A stretch of 64,000 nucleotides of DNA from Nitrospirales bacterium LBB_01 (GTDB lineage Bacteria > Nitrospirota > Thermodesulfovibrionia > Thermodesulfovibrionales > Magnetobacteriaceae): NCBI GenBank assembly GCA_004376055.2, contig CP049016.1, positions 3,038,001 to 3,102,000 of the forward strand. Direction: 5' to 3'. Below the pieces are notes generated by a model. That model did not search any database, was not told the origin of the DNA, and was given only the letters and a program-made list of their open reading frames with translations. Each line of letters opens with the position of its first letter. Position 1 is the stretch's first letter. Position numbers and translations under genes: made by a program. This document shows positions 34,889 to 43,527 of the stretch, piece by piece.

Positions 34889-35755
34889 ATGGGCGAAGAG
34901 TTGAAGATTCTGGTGTTGATTCATGACCAGAGGGGTCTTGATTTTGCAAAAGGAACTCTCAGCTATATGGGTTATCCGCAGGTTGCAGGAGTAACAAAGC
35001 CGCTAAGTGTTTTCAATATCCTTAAAACTGAACACTACGAGATACTTATGGCAGATTATTTCACTGTTATCTCCTATGAGGAAAATTTTTTTAAAGAGCT
35101 AAGAGAACACTACAGCATAAGAGTTATTCTTCTTATAGACGCTGAGATGGAGGCCTCTGACCTTAAAAAAATGTACAAAGAGGGAGTCAGTGCGGTTTTG
35201 CAGTATCCGTATCAGATTGAAGACGTTAAAAAAGCAATAGACGATGCAATCAGAAGTGTCCCCATGGCAATAACCAAGACTATCAGAAAAATCCGCGATC
35301 TGGATTTCTTTTCCTTTCTCACCGACGAGGAGTTGATGACTCTTTTGAGAATTTCCAAATGCAGAAAGTATGCCGAGGGAGATTTGATTTTTGACGAGGG
35401 ACAGCCTGGTGACAGGTTTTACGTGATAGTGGATGGTGTTGTAAGCATTTCAAAAAAAATCGGCAAAAAACGCGAAGAGACCCTTGCAAGACTAAAAAGA
35501 GGTAGTTGCTTTGGTGAGATGGCTATTTTGGACGGCCAGCCTCGTTCTGCTAAAGCTAAAGCTTTTGACGATGTAATTTTACTGGAATTTGACAAACGCA
35601 TCATGGTGGGCTATGACGATATTATAACACTGAAGCTGTTTAAGAAACTTGCCCATATCTTTAGCAAAAGACTCAGAGGGGCAACCACTAAAATCAAGGA
35701 AATGGTTCTCACCTCTCATGCCAAAGATGGTTTAGCTGACACTCCCGTCCTGTGA
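34889..35755 (+). CDS. Receiver-like plus cyclic-nucleotide-binding domain protein
   Basis: The first 130 residues fold like a response-regulator receiver (ILVLIHDQRGL, Asp in EILMADYF, IRVILLIDA), but the conserved Lys-Pro near the end is QYPYQ, so it may be a degenerate receiver. After a linker (residues about 150-285) comes a cNMP/CRP-like domain: FDEGQPGDRFYVIVDG, FGEMAILDGQPRSAKAKA. No DNA-binding domain follows, so it probably controls a partner protein. It overlaps the kinase gene at 35732 by 24 bases, tail to tail. Confidence 0.82.
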   Translation: MGEELKILVLIHDQRGLDFAKGTLSYMGYPQVAGVTKPLSVFNILKTEHYEILMADYFTVISYEENFFKELREHYSIRVILLIDAEMEASDLKKMYKEGVSAVLQYPYQIEDVKKAIDDAIRSVPMAITKTIRKIRDLDFFSFLTDEELMTLLRISKCRKYAEGDLIFDEGQPGDRFYVIVDGVVSISKKIGKKREETLARLKRGSCFGEMAILDGQPRSAKAKAFDDVILLEFDKRIMVGYDDIITLKLFKKLAHIFSKRLRGATTKIKEMVLTSHAKDGLADTPVL

Positions 35756-36460
35756 TGCGTTTAATTCTATAGTAAAGACGGCGCCATCTCCCCTGTTTGA
35801 CGCAGTGAGCCTGCCGCCCATGTTTTTCTCTATTATCGTCCTTGACATGTACATACCAATGCCTGTGCCCTTTTTATCATCTTTTGTTGTAAAGTAGGCG
35901 TCAAACACTTTTCCCAAAGCCGCCTCTGAGATGCCGCCGCCGTTGTCGCTTATTTCCACTACAACCCGATTATCTGAGCACCATCCGGTTATATCTATCC
36001 TGCCCTTTATGCGGGAGTTTGTCGCTGCTCGATTTCCTTCAATGGCATCACGTGCATTATTAATTATATTAAAAATCACCTGCTTAAACTCGTTAGCAAA
36101 TCCTTCAACCTCTATCACTGAATTGTCATTAAAGTCTAAATTCACTGTTATCCCAACGTTTTTCAGCATGGTTTCAAAAAGAAGGAGAGTCTCTTTAATT
36201 GACTGAACTATATTAAAAAGCTCTTTTTTCTTAGAGGGTTTTAGAAAATTTCTGAAAGCCTCAATTGCTTTTGACATAAAATCTATCTGGCTCACTGATT
36301 CTTCTACGGACTTATTCAAATAGTCGCTGTCAAGCTCTCCGTCAGCGAAGGCATCCTGAAGGTCATACAGTATGAGAGATATAACATTAAGGGGCTGTCG
36401 CCACTGGTGGGCTATTGCGCCTATCATCTCTCCTATGGCAGCCATCTTAGACTGCTGCAC
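35732..36460 (-). CDS. Histidine kinase domain (part of a frameshifted REC-kinase gene)
   Basis: The sequence starts with the His box (IGEMIGAIAHQWRQPLNVI) and has N and G boxes (NIINNARDAI, DNGGGI, GTGIGMYMSRTI), a HisKA/HATPase core of the type common in hybrid kinases. An upstream frame, open to about 36590, continues with KPINTDKLLEALTRC, joining the receiver at 36589-36924 if one T is restored. It may translate separately from ATG 36460, but the whole is best seen as one gene broken by a single-base loss. Confidence 0.85.
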   Translation of the reverse strand: MQQSKMAAIGEMIGAIAHQWRQPLNVISLILYDLQDAFADGELDSDYLNKSVEESVSQIDFMSKAIEAFRNFLKPSKKKELFNIVQSIKETLLLFETMLKNVGITVNLDFNDNSVIEVEGFANEFKQVIFNIINNARDAIEGNRAATNSRIKGRIDITGWCSDNRVVVEISDNGGGISEAALGKVFDAYFTTKDDKKGTGIGMYMSRTIIEKNMGGRLTASNRGDGAVFTIELNASQDGSVS

Positions 36461-36588
36461 TAAGAGCAGTTCCTGTTCTGAGGCAAGATTTTTAAATAAA
36501 TCGTGGCTTTCCTTAAATGCTCTCTCTGTATAAGCCAGCTCTGCACATCGTGTTAGCGCCTCAAGAAGCTTGTCGGTGTTGATTGGTT

Positions 36589-36924
36589 TTATACGTACTG
36601 ACTGACGCCAACCTCTATTGATTCAATAAGCATGTCTTTGTCACTGAAGGCAGTGGTGATAATCACCTGAACTTTTGGATTTTCTTTCTTTATTTCCCGA
36701 ACCATAGTGAGACCGTTCATCTTTGGCATACGAATGTCGGTTATCACAATATCAGGCCGGTATGCTAAATAAATATCCAGTCCCTCTTTGCCGTTTGATG
36801 CCATATAGAGATTGCGGCAAAGTCCCGTTAGCGACTCTCCCACGCTTAGCCGCACAGCAGCCTCATCCTCCACATACAGAACACTCATCTCATCTAATAT
36901 TACACGTCGGTCGTTGTCAGACAT
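36589..36924 (-). CDS. Receiver domain (5' part of the frameshifted REC-kinase gene)
   Basis: A response-regulator receiver with acidic pocket and phosphoacceptor (VLYVEDEAAVR, DIVITDIRMPKMNG) and VIITTAFSDKDML. The frame stops with GVSQYV just before the usual Leu-Lys-Pro; the next frame holds KPINTDK, so the stop is the result of a 1-base deletion (GTATAAAACC for an expected GTATTAAAACC). Its ATG overlaps the DUF190 stop (TAATG). Confidence 0.85.
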   Translation of the reverse strand: MSDNDRRVILDEMSVLYVEDEAAVRLSVGESLTGLCRNLYMASNGKEGLDIYLAYRPDIVITDIRMPKMNGLTMVREIKKENPKVQVIITTAFSDKDMLIESIEVGVSQYV

Positions 36925-37634
36925 TATTCCTTACACATTTCCATTGAATATCTCACCACGTTTACATCACAAACTGACACTATCCCCTCCTTAAGCATAT
37001 CGTCTATCGCCTGAAGCGCTCTTTCCATTTTATCCTCCGTCTCAACAATAACCATAAGCACCGGCAGACCGTCAGTCAGAGAAAAAAATCTGTGCTTGTG
37101 GATCTCCTTGTGACTACCGTATCCGGTAATGCCCTTGAAAACTGTTACACCGGTAATCTCCTCCATGGCAAACCTTTTTAAGAGCGCTTCAGTCATGGGC
37201 TGCCCCTCCCACTTATCGTTTTCATTTATCATTATCTGAAGCACCTTTGCTGCGTATCGGGTACTTATGCGTTTAGTAGTGTCCGATATTTCCGGCGCTA
37301 CGGCACGCTTTTCCCATTTGACTATCTCAGTGTCACTGATTTCAATAAGCCCTTTGTCAACAATCAGGTAAATATCGGGAAGCACACTGTTTATTGCTGC
37401 CTGCGTGTCAATTGCTTCTATTTTTATGGGAAGGTTTTCAGAAAGTTCAAGTATTTTTGACGTGTGAACCACTGCTCCTCTGCCAAACCCCGCAGTACCC
37501 TTAAAGAGAGTGACACCGTTTATTCCCTTCTTTAAAAAAAGCTCTATAACTACCTCATACACGGGCTTATCTCCGTATTTTTCATTTTCATCCACGTAGA
37601 TGGTTAGTTTTTTAGCAGCTCCTTTAATAATCAT
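36924..37634 (-). CDS. Tandem DUF190 domain protein
   Basis: The 236-residue protein consists of two DUF190 domains (PII-like folds): GVTLFKGTAGFGRGAVVHT in the first and GVTVFKGITGYGSHKEIHKHRF in the second. DUF190 genes commonly lie next to crcB in fluoride-associated loci, as here (16 bases downstream of crcB). Function is not established; PII-like nucleotide sensing is a reasonable guess. Confidence 0.86.
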   Translation of the reverse strand: MIIKGAAKKLTIYVDENEKYGDKPVYEVVIELFLKKGINGVTLFKGTAGFGRGAVVHTSKILELSENLPIKIEAIDTQAAINSVLPDIYLIVDKGLIEISDTEIVKWEKRAVAPEISDTTKRISTRYAAKVLQIMINENDKWEGQPMTEALLKRFAMEEITGVTVFKGITGYGSHKEIHKHRFFSLTDGLPVLMVIVETEDKMERALQAIDDMLKEGIVSVCDVNVVRYSMEMCKE

Positions 37635-37650
37635 AACTATTTCTCACTCC

Positions 37651-38028
37651 TCATATAAGTTTAGCAAGTGTTTCCCCTAACTTTAAGGCGATAAAGCCGA
37701 CCACTACGCTTAATACCACATTTAAAGCGGCGTAGAGAAACTCCCCGCCCCTCAGTAACTGCCCTGTTTCATACTCAAAGGTGGAAAACGTTGTATATGC
37801 TCCAAGAAATCCCACTGCAAGAAACAACCTCCACTGGGGATTAACCATATACTTTTCCGCACAAATTGCCATTACCAACGCTATAAAGAAACTTCCGCTT
37901 ACATTTATGAATAGTGTCCCCCATGGGAAACTGCTCCCAAAGCGCCTCCCAATCCAACCGCCTAAGGCGTAACGGGCAACGGCTCCAAGAAACCCGCCCA
38001 TGCCTACTATTAAATAACTTTTGTACAC
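37651..38028 (-). CDS. crcB: Fluoride channel CrcB (Fluc)
   Basis: This small four-helix protein has the CrcB signature: GGFLGAVARYALGGWIG, FPWGTLFINVSGSF and VGFLGAYTTFSTFEYET. Fluc channels export fluoride as dimers. I chose the GTG at 38028 (125 residues), which aligns with the family's N-terminus; the frame runs up to 38064. No fluoride riboswitch was recognised upstream. Confidence 0.9.
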   Translation of the reverse strand: MYKSYLIVGMGGFLGAVARYALGGWIGRRFGSSFPWGTLFINVSGSFFIALVMAICAEKYMVNPQWRLFLAVGFLGAYTTFSTFEYETGQLLRGGEFLYAALNVVLSVVVGFIALKLGETLAKLI

Positions 38029-38098
38029 ATTATTTGTCTTGTTTAGTTTATAATATTTTAGCATTTTAATTAAAAGAAAGGGGTAATCTTAAAACTAA

Positions 38099-38767
38099 GT
38101 GAAAGTTTCATTAAAAGACAGAGAGGGGCTGTTGGGTCTGGCATATCTGCTTTCTGTGATAACAGTGTTTTATAACATCATAGAGGGAGTGGTATCTGTC
38201 TATTTTGGACTTGATGATGACACAATGTCTCTTTTTGGGTTTGGGCTGGATTCCTTTGCCGAGGTGGTTTCCGGCATAGGGATATGGCACATGGTCGTGC
38301 GGATGAAAGGAGACGCCGGTTCAAACACTATTACACAGGATGCTTTTGAAGAGACAGCTTTAAAAGTAACCGGCAGGGCTTTCTACGTTTTAGCGGCTGG
38401 ACTTGCCATTACTTCTGTTTATAACTTTATAGCTGGTAAAAAACCGGTTACAACAATAGCAGGAATAGTGGTGGCAATTGTTTCCATTGTCTCAATGCTC
38501 TCGCTTATTCACTACAAGACCAGAGTCGGAAAGGCACTTGGTTCTGAGGCAATACTATCCGATGCCGCCTGCACACGCACATGTCTGTATCTGTCGGTAG
38601 TGCTGCTTGCAGCAAGTGTTGGCTATGAGGTTACAAAAATAGCCGGATTGGATAGTATCGGAGCCATTGCCATAGCTGCTTTTTCAGTTAAAGAGGGTAA
38701 AGAGGCGCTTGATAAGGCTAAAAACAAGGGTGTTTGTGCTTGCTCATCTTGCGGCTGTAGTAAATAA
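38099..38767 (+). CDS. CDF-like cation transporter, membrane part only
   Basis: The 222-residue protein has six predicted membrane helices with CDF-like motifs (FGLDSFAEVVSGIGIWHMV and SEAILSDAACTRTCLYLS). The usual cytoplasmic C-terminal domain is missing; instead a Cys-rich tail (CACSSCGCS) could bind metal. It is divergent from crcB. The GTG start is 15 bases from an AAAGGGG site, so the exact start is less sure. Confidence 0.75.
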   Translation: MKVSLKDREGLLGLAYLLSVITVFYNIIEGVVSVYFGLDDDTMSLFGFGLDSFAEVVSGIGIWHMVVRMKGDAGSNTITQDAFEETALKVTGRAFYVLAAGLAITSVYNFIAGKKPVTTIAGIVVAIVSIVSMLSLIHYKTRVGKALGSEAILSDAACTRTCLYLSVVLLAASVGYEVTKIAGLDSIGAIAIAAFSVKEGKEALDKAKNKGVCACSSCGCSK

Positions 38768-38923
38768 CTATTTAATGTTTTTTACCAAATATTACACCTG
38801 TACATAAATCCTCAAGATAGGTTATAATGGCAGTGATTTTTTTGATGTGGAATATTTTTTTATTTTTTTGCTAAAATTGATGTCTGACAGAATTAAGCAG
38901 ACAAGTGGAGGTGTAAGAGCCTA

Positions 38924-39658
38924 ATGAAAGATCGTGTAGCATTGGTAACTGGTTCAGCCAGAGGGATAGGAAAGGCGATAGCAGAGGTGTTGGCTCAAAG
39001 AGGGGCTAATGTGGTAATTTCTGATGTTAATCTTGAGGAGGCACAAAAAACTGCCGCAGAAATCGCAACATTTGGCGTAAAAACTATGGCCGTTAAATTT
39101 GATGTGTCAAACTCCAAAGAGGTCACCGAAGCCTTTTCCGCTATTACGGCACAGTTTGGACAACTTGACATACTTATCAATAACGCCGGTATCACCAAAG
39201 ATTCCCTAATAATGAGAATGAAGGACGAGGATTGGGATGCCGTGATAAATGTAAATCTAAAGAGCGTATTTCTGTGCTCTAAGGAGGCTCTTAAAACCAT
39301 GTCTAAGCAAAGATATGGCAGAATAGTTAACATTGCCTCTATCGTAGCCTTTATAGGCAATGCTGGACAGGCCAATTACAGCGCCTCTAAGGCCGGTATA
39401 ATAGGGCTTACAAAAACTACCGCTAAAGAGTATGCTAAAAGAAATATAACAGTTAATGCCGTAGCACCTGGCTTTATTAAAACCGCTATGACTGAAGCGC
39501 TGCCGGATAAAGTTAAAGAGGATATGTTTAACTCTATCCCTATGGGACGTTTTGGCGAGGTCTCTGATGTTGCTAATGCTGTGGCATTTCTCGCCTCAGA
39601 ATCGGCTATGTATATCACCGGAAATGTCATACACGTAAACGGCGGGATGTATATGTAG
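38924..39658 (+). CDS. fabG: 3-oxoacyl-ACP reductase
   Basis: FabG uses NADPH to reduce 3-oxoacyl-ACP in fatty-acid synthesis. The short-chain dehydrogenase motifs TGSARGIGKA, NNAGITKDS and the catalytic YSASKAG are intact, and GGMYM ends the protein. The length of 244 is normal. GGAGGTG lies before the ATG. acpP and fabF follow. Confidence 0.96.
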   Translation: MKDRVALVTGSARGIGKAIAEVLAQRGANVVISDVNLEEAQKTAAEIATFGVKTMAVKFDVSNSKEVTEAFSAITAQFGQLDILINNAGITKDSLIMRMKDEDWDAVINVNLKSVFLCSKEALKTMSKQRYGRIVNIASIVAFIGNAGQANYSASKAGIIGLTKTTAKEYAKRNITVNAVAPGFIKTAMTEALPDKVKEDMFNSIPMGRFGEVSDVANAVAFLASESAMYITGNVIHVNGGMYM

Positions 39659-39721
39659 ATTGCTGCATACACGTACAGATGAACACTGAAATTAATATAT
39701 AAATAAACGGAGGTTAATTTA

Positions 39722-39964
39722 ATGTCGGTAAATGTAGAGGAAAAAGTAAAAGAGATAATATCTAAGCAGTTGGGCATAGAGTTGGCTCAGATAAAACCGG
39801 AGGCTTCTTTTGTAGAAGATCTTGGAGCAGACTCACTGGATACTGTAGAGCTTGTAATGGCTTTTGAGGAGGCTTTTTCGGTTCAGATTCCGGATGAGGA
39901 CGCAGAGAAAATCACAAAGGTTGAGGATGCCGTCAACTACATAAAGAAAAAGCTTGGTCAATAG
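39722..39964 (+). CDS. acpP: Acyl carrier protein
   Basis: An 80-residue acidic protein with the phosphopantetheine site [18 protein letters not shown]. It carries acyl chains during fatty-acid synthesis. A GGAGG site precedes ATG 39722. It sits between fabG and fabF as usual. Confidence 0.97.
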   Translation: MSVNVEEKVKEIISKQLGIELAQIKPEASFVEDLGADSLDTVELVMAFEEAFSVQIPDEDAEKITKVEDAVNYIKKKLGQ

Positions 39965-40008
39965 GTAAAGTTCGGGGCAGCCGCCGGAATTTACGTAAAA
40001 GGAGGCAT

Positions 40009-41262
40009 ATGGCAAAGGCAAGAGTTGTAGTAACGGGGCTTGGGCTGATAACTCCTCTTGGCACGGGGGTAGAGAAATCATGGGAGGCGCTTGTGGCCGG
40101 TAAGTCCGGTATCGGGCGAATCACACGCTTTGATGATCCTGATATTCCTGTGCAAATAGCAGGTGAAGTAGATGACTTCAATCCTGAGACCTACATACAT
40201 CCCAAAGAAATCAAGAAGATGGACAGATTTATCCACTTTGCAATAGGCGCCTCTGATATGGCAGTAAAAGACTCCGGGTTGAAAATAACTGAAGAAAACG
40301 CAGACAGAGCAGGCGTCTATATAGGTTCAGGGATAGGCGGTTTGCCCGCTATCGAGCGCTATTACAAGGGCTATCTTGACGGTGGTTATAAAAAGGTGTC
40401 GCCGTTTTTTATCCCAATGTTGATAATTAACCTGGCTGCCGGAAATGTCTCAATGCTGACAGGCGCTAAGGGTCCTAACTCAGCTGTAGCAACAGCTTGT
40501 GCCTCCGGTAATCACGCAATCGGAGACGCATTTAAGATAATTCAGCGCGGGGATGCTGATGTTATGATAGCAGGCGGAACAGAGTCTGTGATAACTCCGC
40601 TTTCAATATCAGGGTTTACCGTAATGAAAGCGCTTTCAAGGAGAAACGATGAGCCTCAAAAGGCCAGCCGCCCGTTTGAACTAAATCGTGACGGCTTTGT
40701 TATGGGCGAGGGGGCGGGAATACTCGTACTTGAAAACCTTGAACATGCACTTAAAAGAGATGCTAAAATATATGCCGAGATAGTTGGGTACGCTATGACA
40801 GGCGATGCCTACCACATAACCTCACCGGCGCCTGAGGGTGAAGGCGCTCGCAGGTGTATGGCCGCCGCAGTAAAAGATGCCGGCGTGCCTTATGAAAAAA
40901 TTGACTACATCAATGCTCACGGAACATCCACTAAGTTTAACGATGAGCTTGAATCTATGGCGATAAAGTATGTGTTTAAAGACCATGCCTATAAAATGAT
41001 GGTAAGTTCTACAAAATCAATGACCGGGCATCTGCTGGGGGCATCAGGTGGCGTTGAGGCCGTGTTTTGTACTCTTAGTTTATATAACGCAATTGTCCTT
41101 CCAACCATAAACCTCGATGAGCCAGACCCAGAGTGCGATCTTGACTATGTGCCTCACACAGCGCGGGATGCTAAAATTGAGTATGCTATGTCAAACTCAT
41201 TTGGTTTTGGCGGCACTAACGCATGTGTAATATTTAAAAAGTTCTCTCAGAGCAGGACATAA
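40009..41262 (+). CDS. fabF: 3-oxoacyl-ACP synthase II
   Basis: FabF extends acyl-ACP with malonyl-ACP. The Cys-His-His triad is in TACASGNHA, NAHGTSTKFND and GHLLGASGGVE. Length 417 is normal, and GGAGG lies before ATG. It follows acpP by 44 bases and precedes rnc by 10. Confidence 0.97.
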   Translation: MAKARVVVTGLGLITPLGTGVEKSWEALVAGKSGIGRITRFDDPDIPVQIAGEVDDFNPETYIHPKEIKKMDRFIHFAIGASDMAVKDSGLKITEENADRAGVYIGSGIGGLPAIERYYKGYLDGGYKKVSPFFIPMLIINLAAGNVSMLTGAKGPNSAVATACASGNHAIGDAFKIIQRGDADVMIAGGTESVITPLSISGFTVMKALSRRNDEPQKASRPFELNRDGFVMGEGAGILVLENLEHALKRDAKIYAEIVGYAMTGDAYHITSPAPEGEGARRCMAAAVKDAGVPYEKIDYINAHGTSTKFNDELESMAIKYVFKDHAYKMMVSSTKSMTGHLLGASGGVEAVFCTLSLYNAIVLPTINLDEPDPECDLDYVPHTARDAKIEYAMSNSFGFGGTNACVIFKKFSQSRT

Positions 41263-41272
41263 CCGGTAACGA

Positions 41273-41995
41273 ATGCTTGAGGAGGCGCTCGGCTATTATT
41301 TTGTTAACAAAAAACTCCTTGAAGAGGCTATAACTCACAGGTCATACTATCACGAGTGCTCGGATAAAAGCCGCAAGTATAATGAACGTATAGAGTTTCT
41401 TGGTGATTCTGTCCTTGGGCTTGCTATAACAGAGGCTCTGTTTAACGAAGCCGCTATTTTCACGGAATCTGAAATGTCTAAAATGAAATCCTATCTTGTG
41501 TCAAAAAAGATGCTTCACCGAATAGCCATAGGGCTTAACCTCGGTAGTTACCTGCGCCTTGGGAAAGGTGAGGAGTTGACAGGGGGGCGAGAGAAAGCCT
41601 CGTTGCTGGCTAACTCCATGGAGGCAATAATAGGGGCCGTGTTCCTTGACTCCGACTACGACAAAGCCAAAGAGGTTGTCCTTAACCTTTACAAAAAGGA
41701 AATAGAAGAGCTTGTGGTTAAACAGCGATGTTTTGATTATAAAACAGAGCTTCAAGAACTGGGTCAAAAGCTATATGCAGAACTCCCCGAGTACGTGCTT
41801 GCAGCAGAAGCCGGCACTGACCATGAGAAGTCATTCACCTATGAGGTGCGGTTAAACGGCAGGTGTTTTGGTACCGGAGAGGGCAAAAACAAAAAATCGG
41901 CACAATCGGAGGCAGCTCGCGCTGCCCTTGAAGCAATTAAGGATGTTGTTGTGTTGATACAGAAAAGAGATGAAAAAACCTCAGTTAACGTATAA
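41273..41995 (+). CDS. rnc: Ribonuclease III
   Basis: The catalytic domain has NERIEFLGDSVLGLAITE and the second acidic site NSMEAIIGAVFLDS; a dsRNA-binding domain follows (DYKTELQELGQKL, GTGEGKNKKSAQSEAARAAL). It cleaves double-stranded RNA in rRNA processing. The tail overlaps purM by 26 bases. Confidence 0.96.
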   Translation: MLEEALGYYFVNKKLLEEAITHRSYYHECSDKSRKYNERIEFLGDSVLGLAITEALFNEAAIFTESEMSKMKSYLVSKKMLHRIAIGLNLGSYLRLGKGEELTGGREKASLLANSMEAIIGAVFLDSDYDKAKEVVLNLYKKEIEELVVKQRCFDYKTELQELGQKLYAELPEYVLAAEAGTDHEKSFTYEVRLNGRCFGTGEGKNKKSAQSEAARAALEAIKDVVVLIQKRDEKTSVNV

Positions 41996-43007
41996 AAACG
42001 CAGGGGTGGATATAGAGGCCGGGGACGCCTTTGTTAAACGCATAACCCCTCATGCGGCAAAAACATTGCGCAAAGAAGTGCTTACAGGAATTGGCCCATT
42101 TAGCGCACTGTTTAAACTTGACCTTAAAAAATACCACTCCCCTGTGCTGGTAAGCGGCACAGACGGCGTTGGCACTAAGTTAAAGGTTGCATTTATGACA
42201 GGCAAGCACGATACAGTAGGCATTGATCTTGTTGCGATGTGTGTTAATGATGTGCTGACAACCTCTGCCGAGCCGTTGTTTTTTCTTGATTACCTATCGG
42301 TGTCAAATTTGCAGCCGGAGGCGCTGGAGCAGGTCATAAAGGGGATAGCAGATGGGTGTCTGATGGCGGGGTGCTCATTAATAGGCGGAGAGACCGCAGA
42401 GATGCCGGGATTTTATGAAAGCGGCGAGTATGATATGGCTGGGTTTTGTGTTGGAGTTGTTAACTCCGATGAAATAACGGACGGCTCTGCTATTAAAGCT
42501 GGAGATGCAATAATTGGGCTATCCTCAAGCGGCATTCATAGTAATGGATATTCTCTTGTCAGAAAAGTGTTTTTTGAAATTGCAGGGTTAAAGGTTGATT
42601 CATATGTTAAAGAGCTTGGAAAAACTGTTGGCGAGGAGCTTTTGGTTCCTACGGCAATATATGTAAAGACAATTTTACAGCTTAAAGAAACTGTGAAGAT
42701 AAAAGGGATGGCGCATATAACCGGAGGCGGCATAACCGGCAACGTCCCACGTGTTTTACCTCTTGGCTGCGGCGCCCATATTGATAAAACTGCATGGGAG
42801 CGCCCACCTGTATTTGATCTAATAAAAGAGATGGGCAATGTCTCGGAGGATGAGATGTACTGCACTTTTAATCAGGGGATAGGCTATGTGGTTATAACAT
42901 CAAAGGAGGATTCGGTTGCCGCACTTAAAAAATTAAACGATTTGGGACATAAGGCTTATCTGGTAGGTGAGGTTGTAGCAAGGGAGGGTGTTGGTTATAG
43001 TGCTTAA
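41970..43007 (+). CDS. purM: Phosphoribosylformylglycinamidine cyclo-ligase (AIR synthetase)
   Basis: PurM closes the imidazole ring in purine synthesis. Signatures: YKNAGVDIEAGDAFV, SGTDGVGTKLKVAF, MCVNDVLTTSAEPLFFLDY and GGETAEMPGFY, then HITGGGITGNVPR. Length 345 is normal. The start overlaps the rnc end. Confidence 0.97.
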   Translation: MKKPQLTYKNAGVDIEAGDAFVKRITPHAAKTLRKEVLTGIGPFSALFKLDLKKYHSPVLVSGTDGVGTKLKVAFMTGKHDTVGIDLVAMCVNDVLTTSAEPLFFLDYLSVSNLQPEALEQVIKGIADGCLMAGCSLIGGETAEMPGFYESGEYDMAGFCVGVVNSDEITDGSAIKAGDAIIGLSSSGIHSNGYSLVRKVFFEIAGLKVDSYVKELGKTVGEELLVPTAIYVKTILQLKETVKIKGMAHITGGGITGNVPRVLPLGCGAHIDKTAWERPPVFDLIKEMGNVSEDEMYCTFNQGIGYVVITSKEDSVAALKKLNDLGHKAYLVGEVVAREGVGYSA

Positions 43008-43015
43008 GAGGTGCT

Positions 43016-43105
43016 TCAGGCTTCTTCAAAGACTTTACGAATTCTAAGCCATCCTTTATCTTTTATATGGATAACATCCAATCCTGACTCCCTCAGAAAA
43101 GACAC
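43016..43105 (-). pseudogene. DUF5615-like (PIN-like toxin) remnant
   Basis: A 29-codon frame reads SFLRESGLDVIHIKDKGWLR, like the first part of DUF5615 PIN-like proteins, but the start and the catalytic remainder are gone. It directly follows and partly overlaps the DUF433 remnant, the usual antitoxin partner. Confidence 0.5.
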
Positions 43106-43293
43106 AATGCGTGGGCAGCATACTCAAGGCAGGCGTGTATATCTTCTTTTGTGAGATGTGGATAATCCATGAGGATTTCATCTTCTGTAACAGATGAAGC
43201 AAGCAATTCAAGAATGAATCCGACAGTGATTCTTGTGCCTTTAATAATTGGTTTTCAACCTAAGATTGCCGGATTGACAACTATTTTTTTCAT
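43093..43293 (-). pseudogene. DUF433 antitoxin with internal stop
   Basis: ATG after an AGGGAG site opens a 66-codon DUF433 reading (KPIIKGTRITVGFILELLAS ... EILMDYPHLTKEDIHACLEYAA). An in-frame TGA replaces the conserved GGA of GGKPIIKG at codon 13, so the protein is cut off after 12 residues unless the stop is read through. DUF433 proteins are often antitoxins of DUF5615 toxins. Confidence 0.75.
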
Positions 43294-43527
43294 AGCACTC
43301 CCTAAAAGAGATTAATTTCAGCGACAACATCCAGCCTATTTGTTATACTATCATAATCACGTGAGTTTTTACTGAATCGTGAGAGTAGAAAAAAAGCAAG
43401 GGCCGATGTTTTCTTAAAAAGATTACTCTCCCTAATCATTGTATATTTAACTTGCCAAAAGGAAGCAACCTTCAGTTGGGAAACTATTTTATTACTACAG
43501 CTGGTTTAATTTAGTGGAAATCACAAG

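Noticed and set aside
38029-38098. Possible fluoride riboswitch before crcB
   Set aside because: The short AT-rich stretch lacks the conserved pseudoknot elements I would expect.
43302-43439. 45-codon minus frame directly upstream of the DUF433 remnant
   Set aside because: No recognisable family and no clear ribosome site; composition alone does not support a gene.
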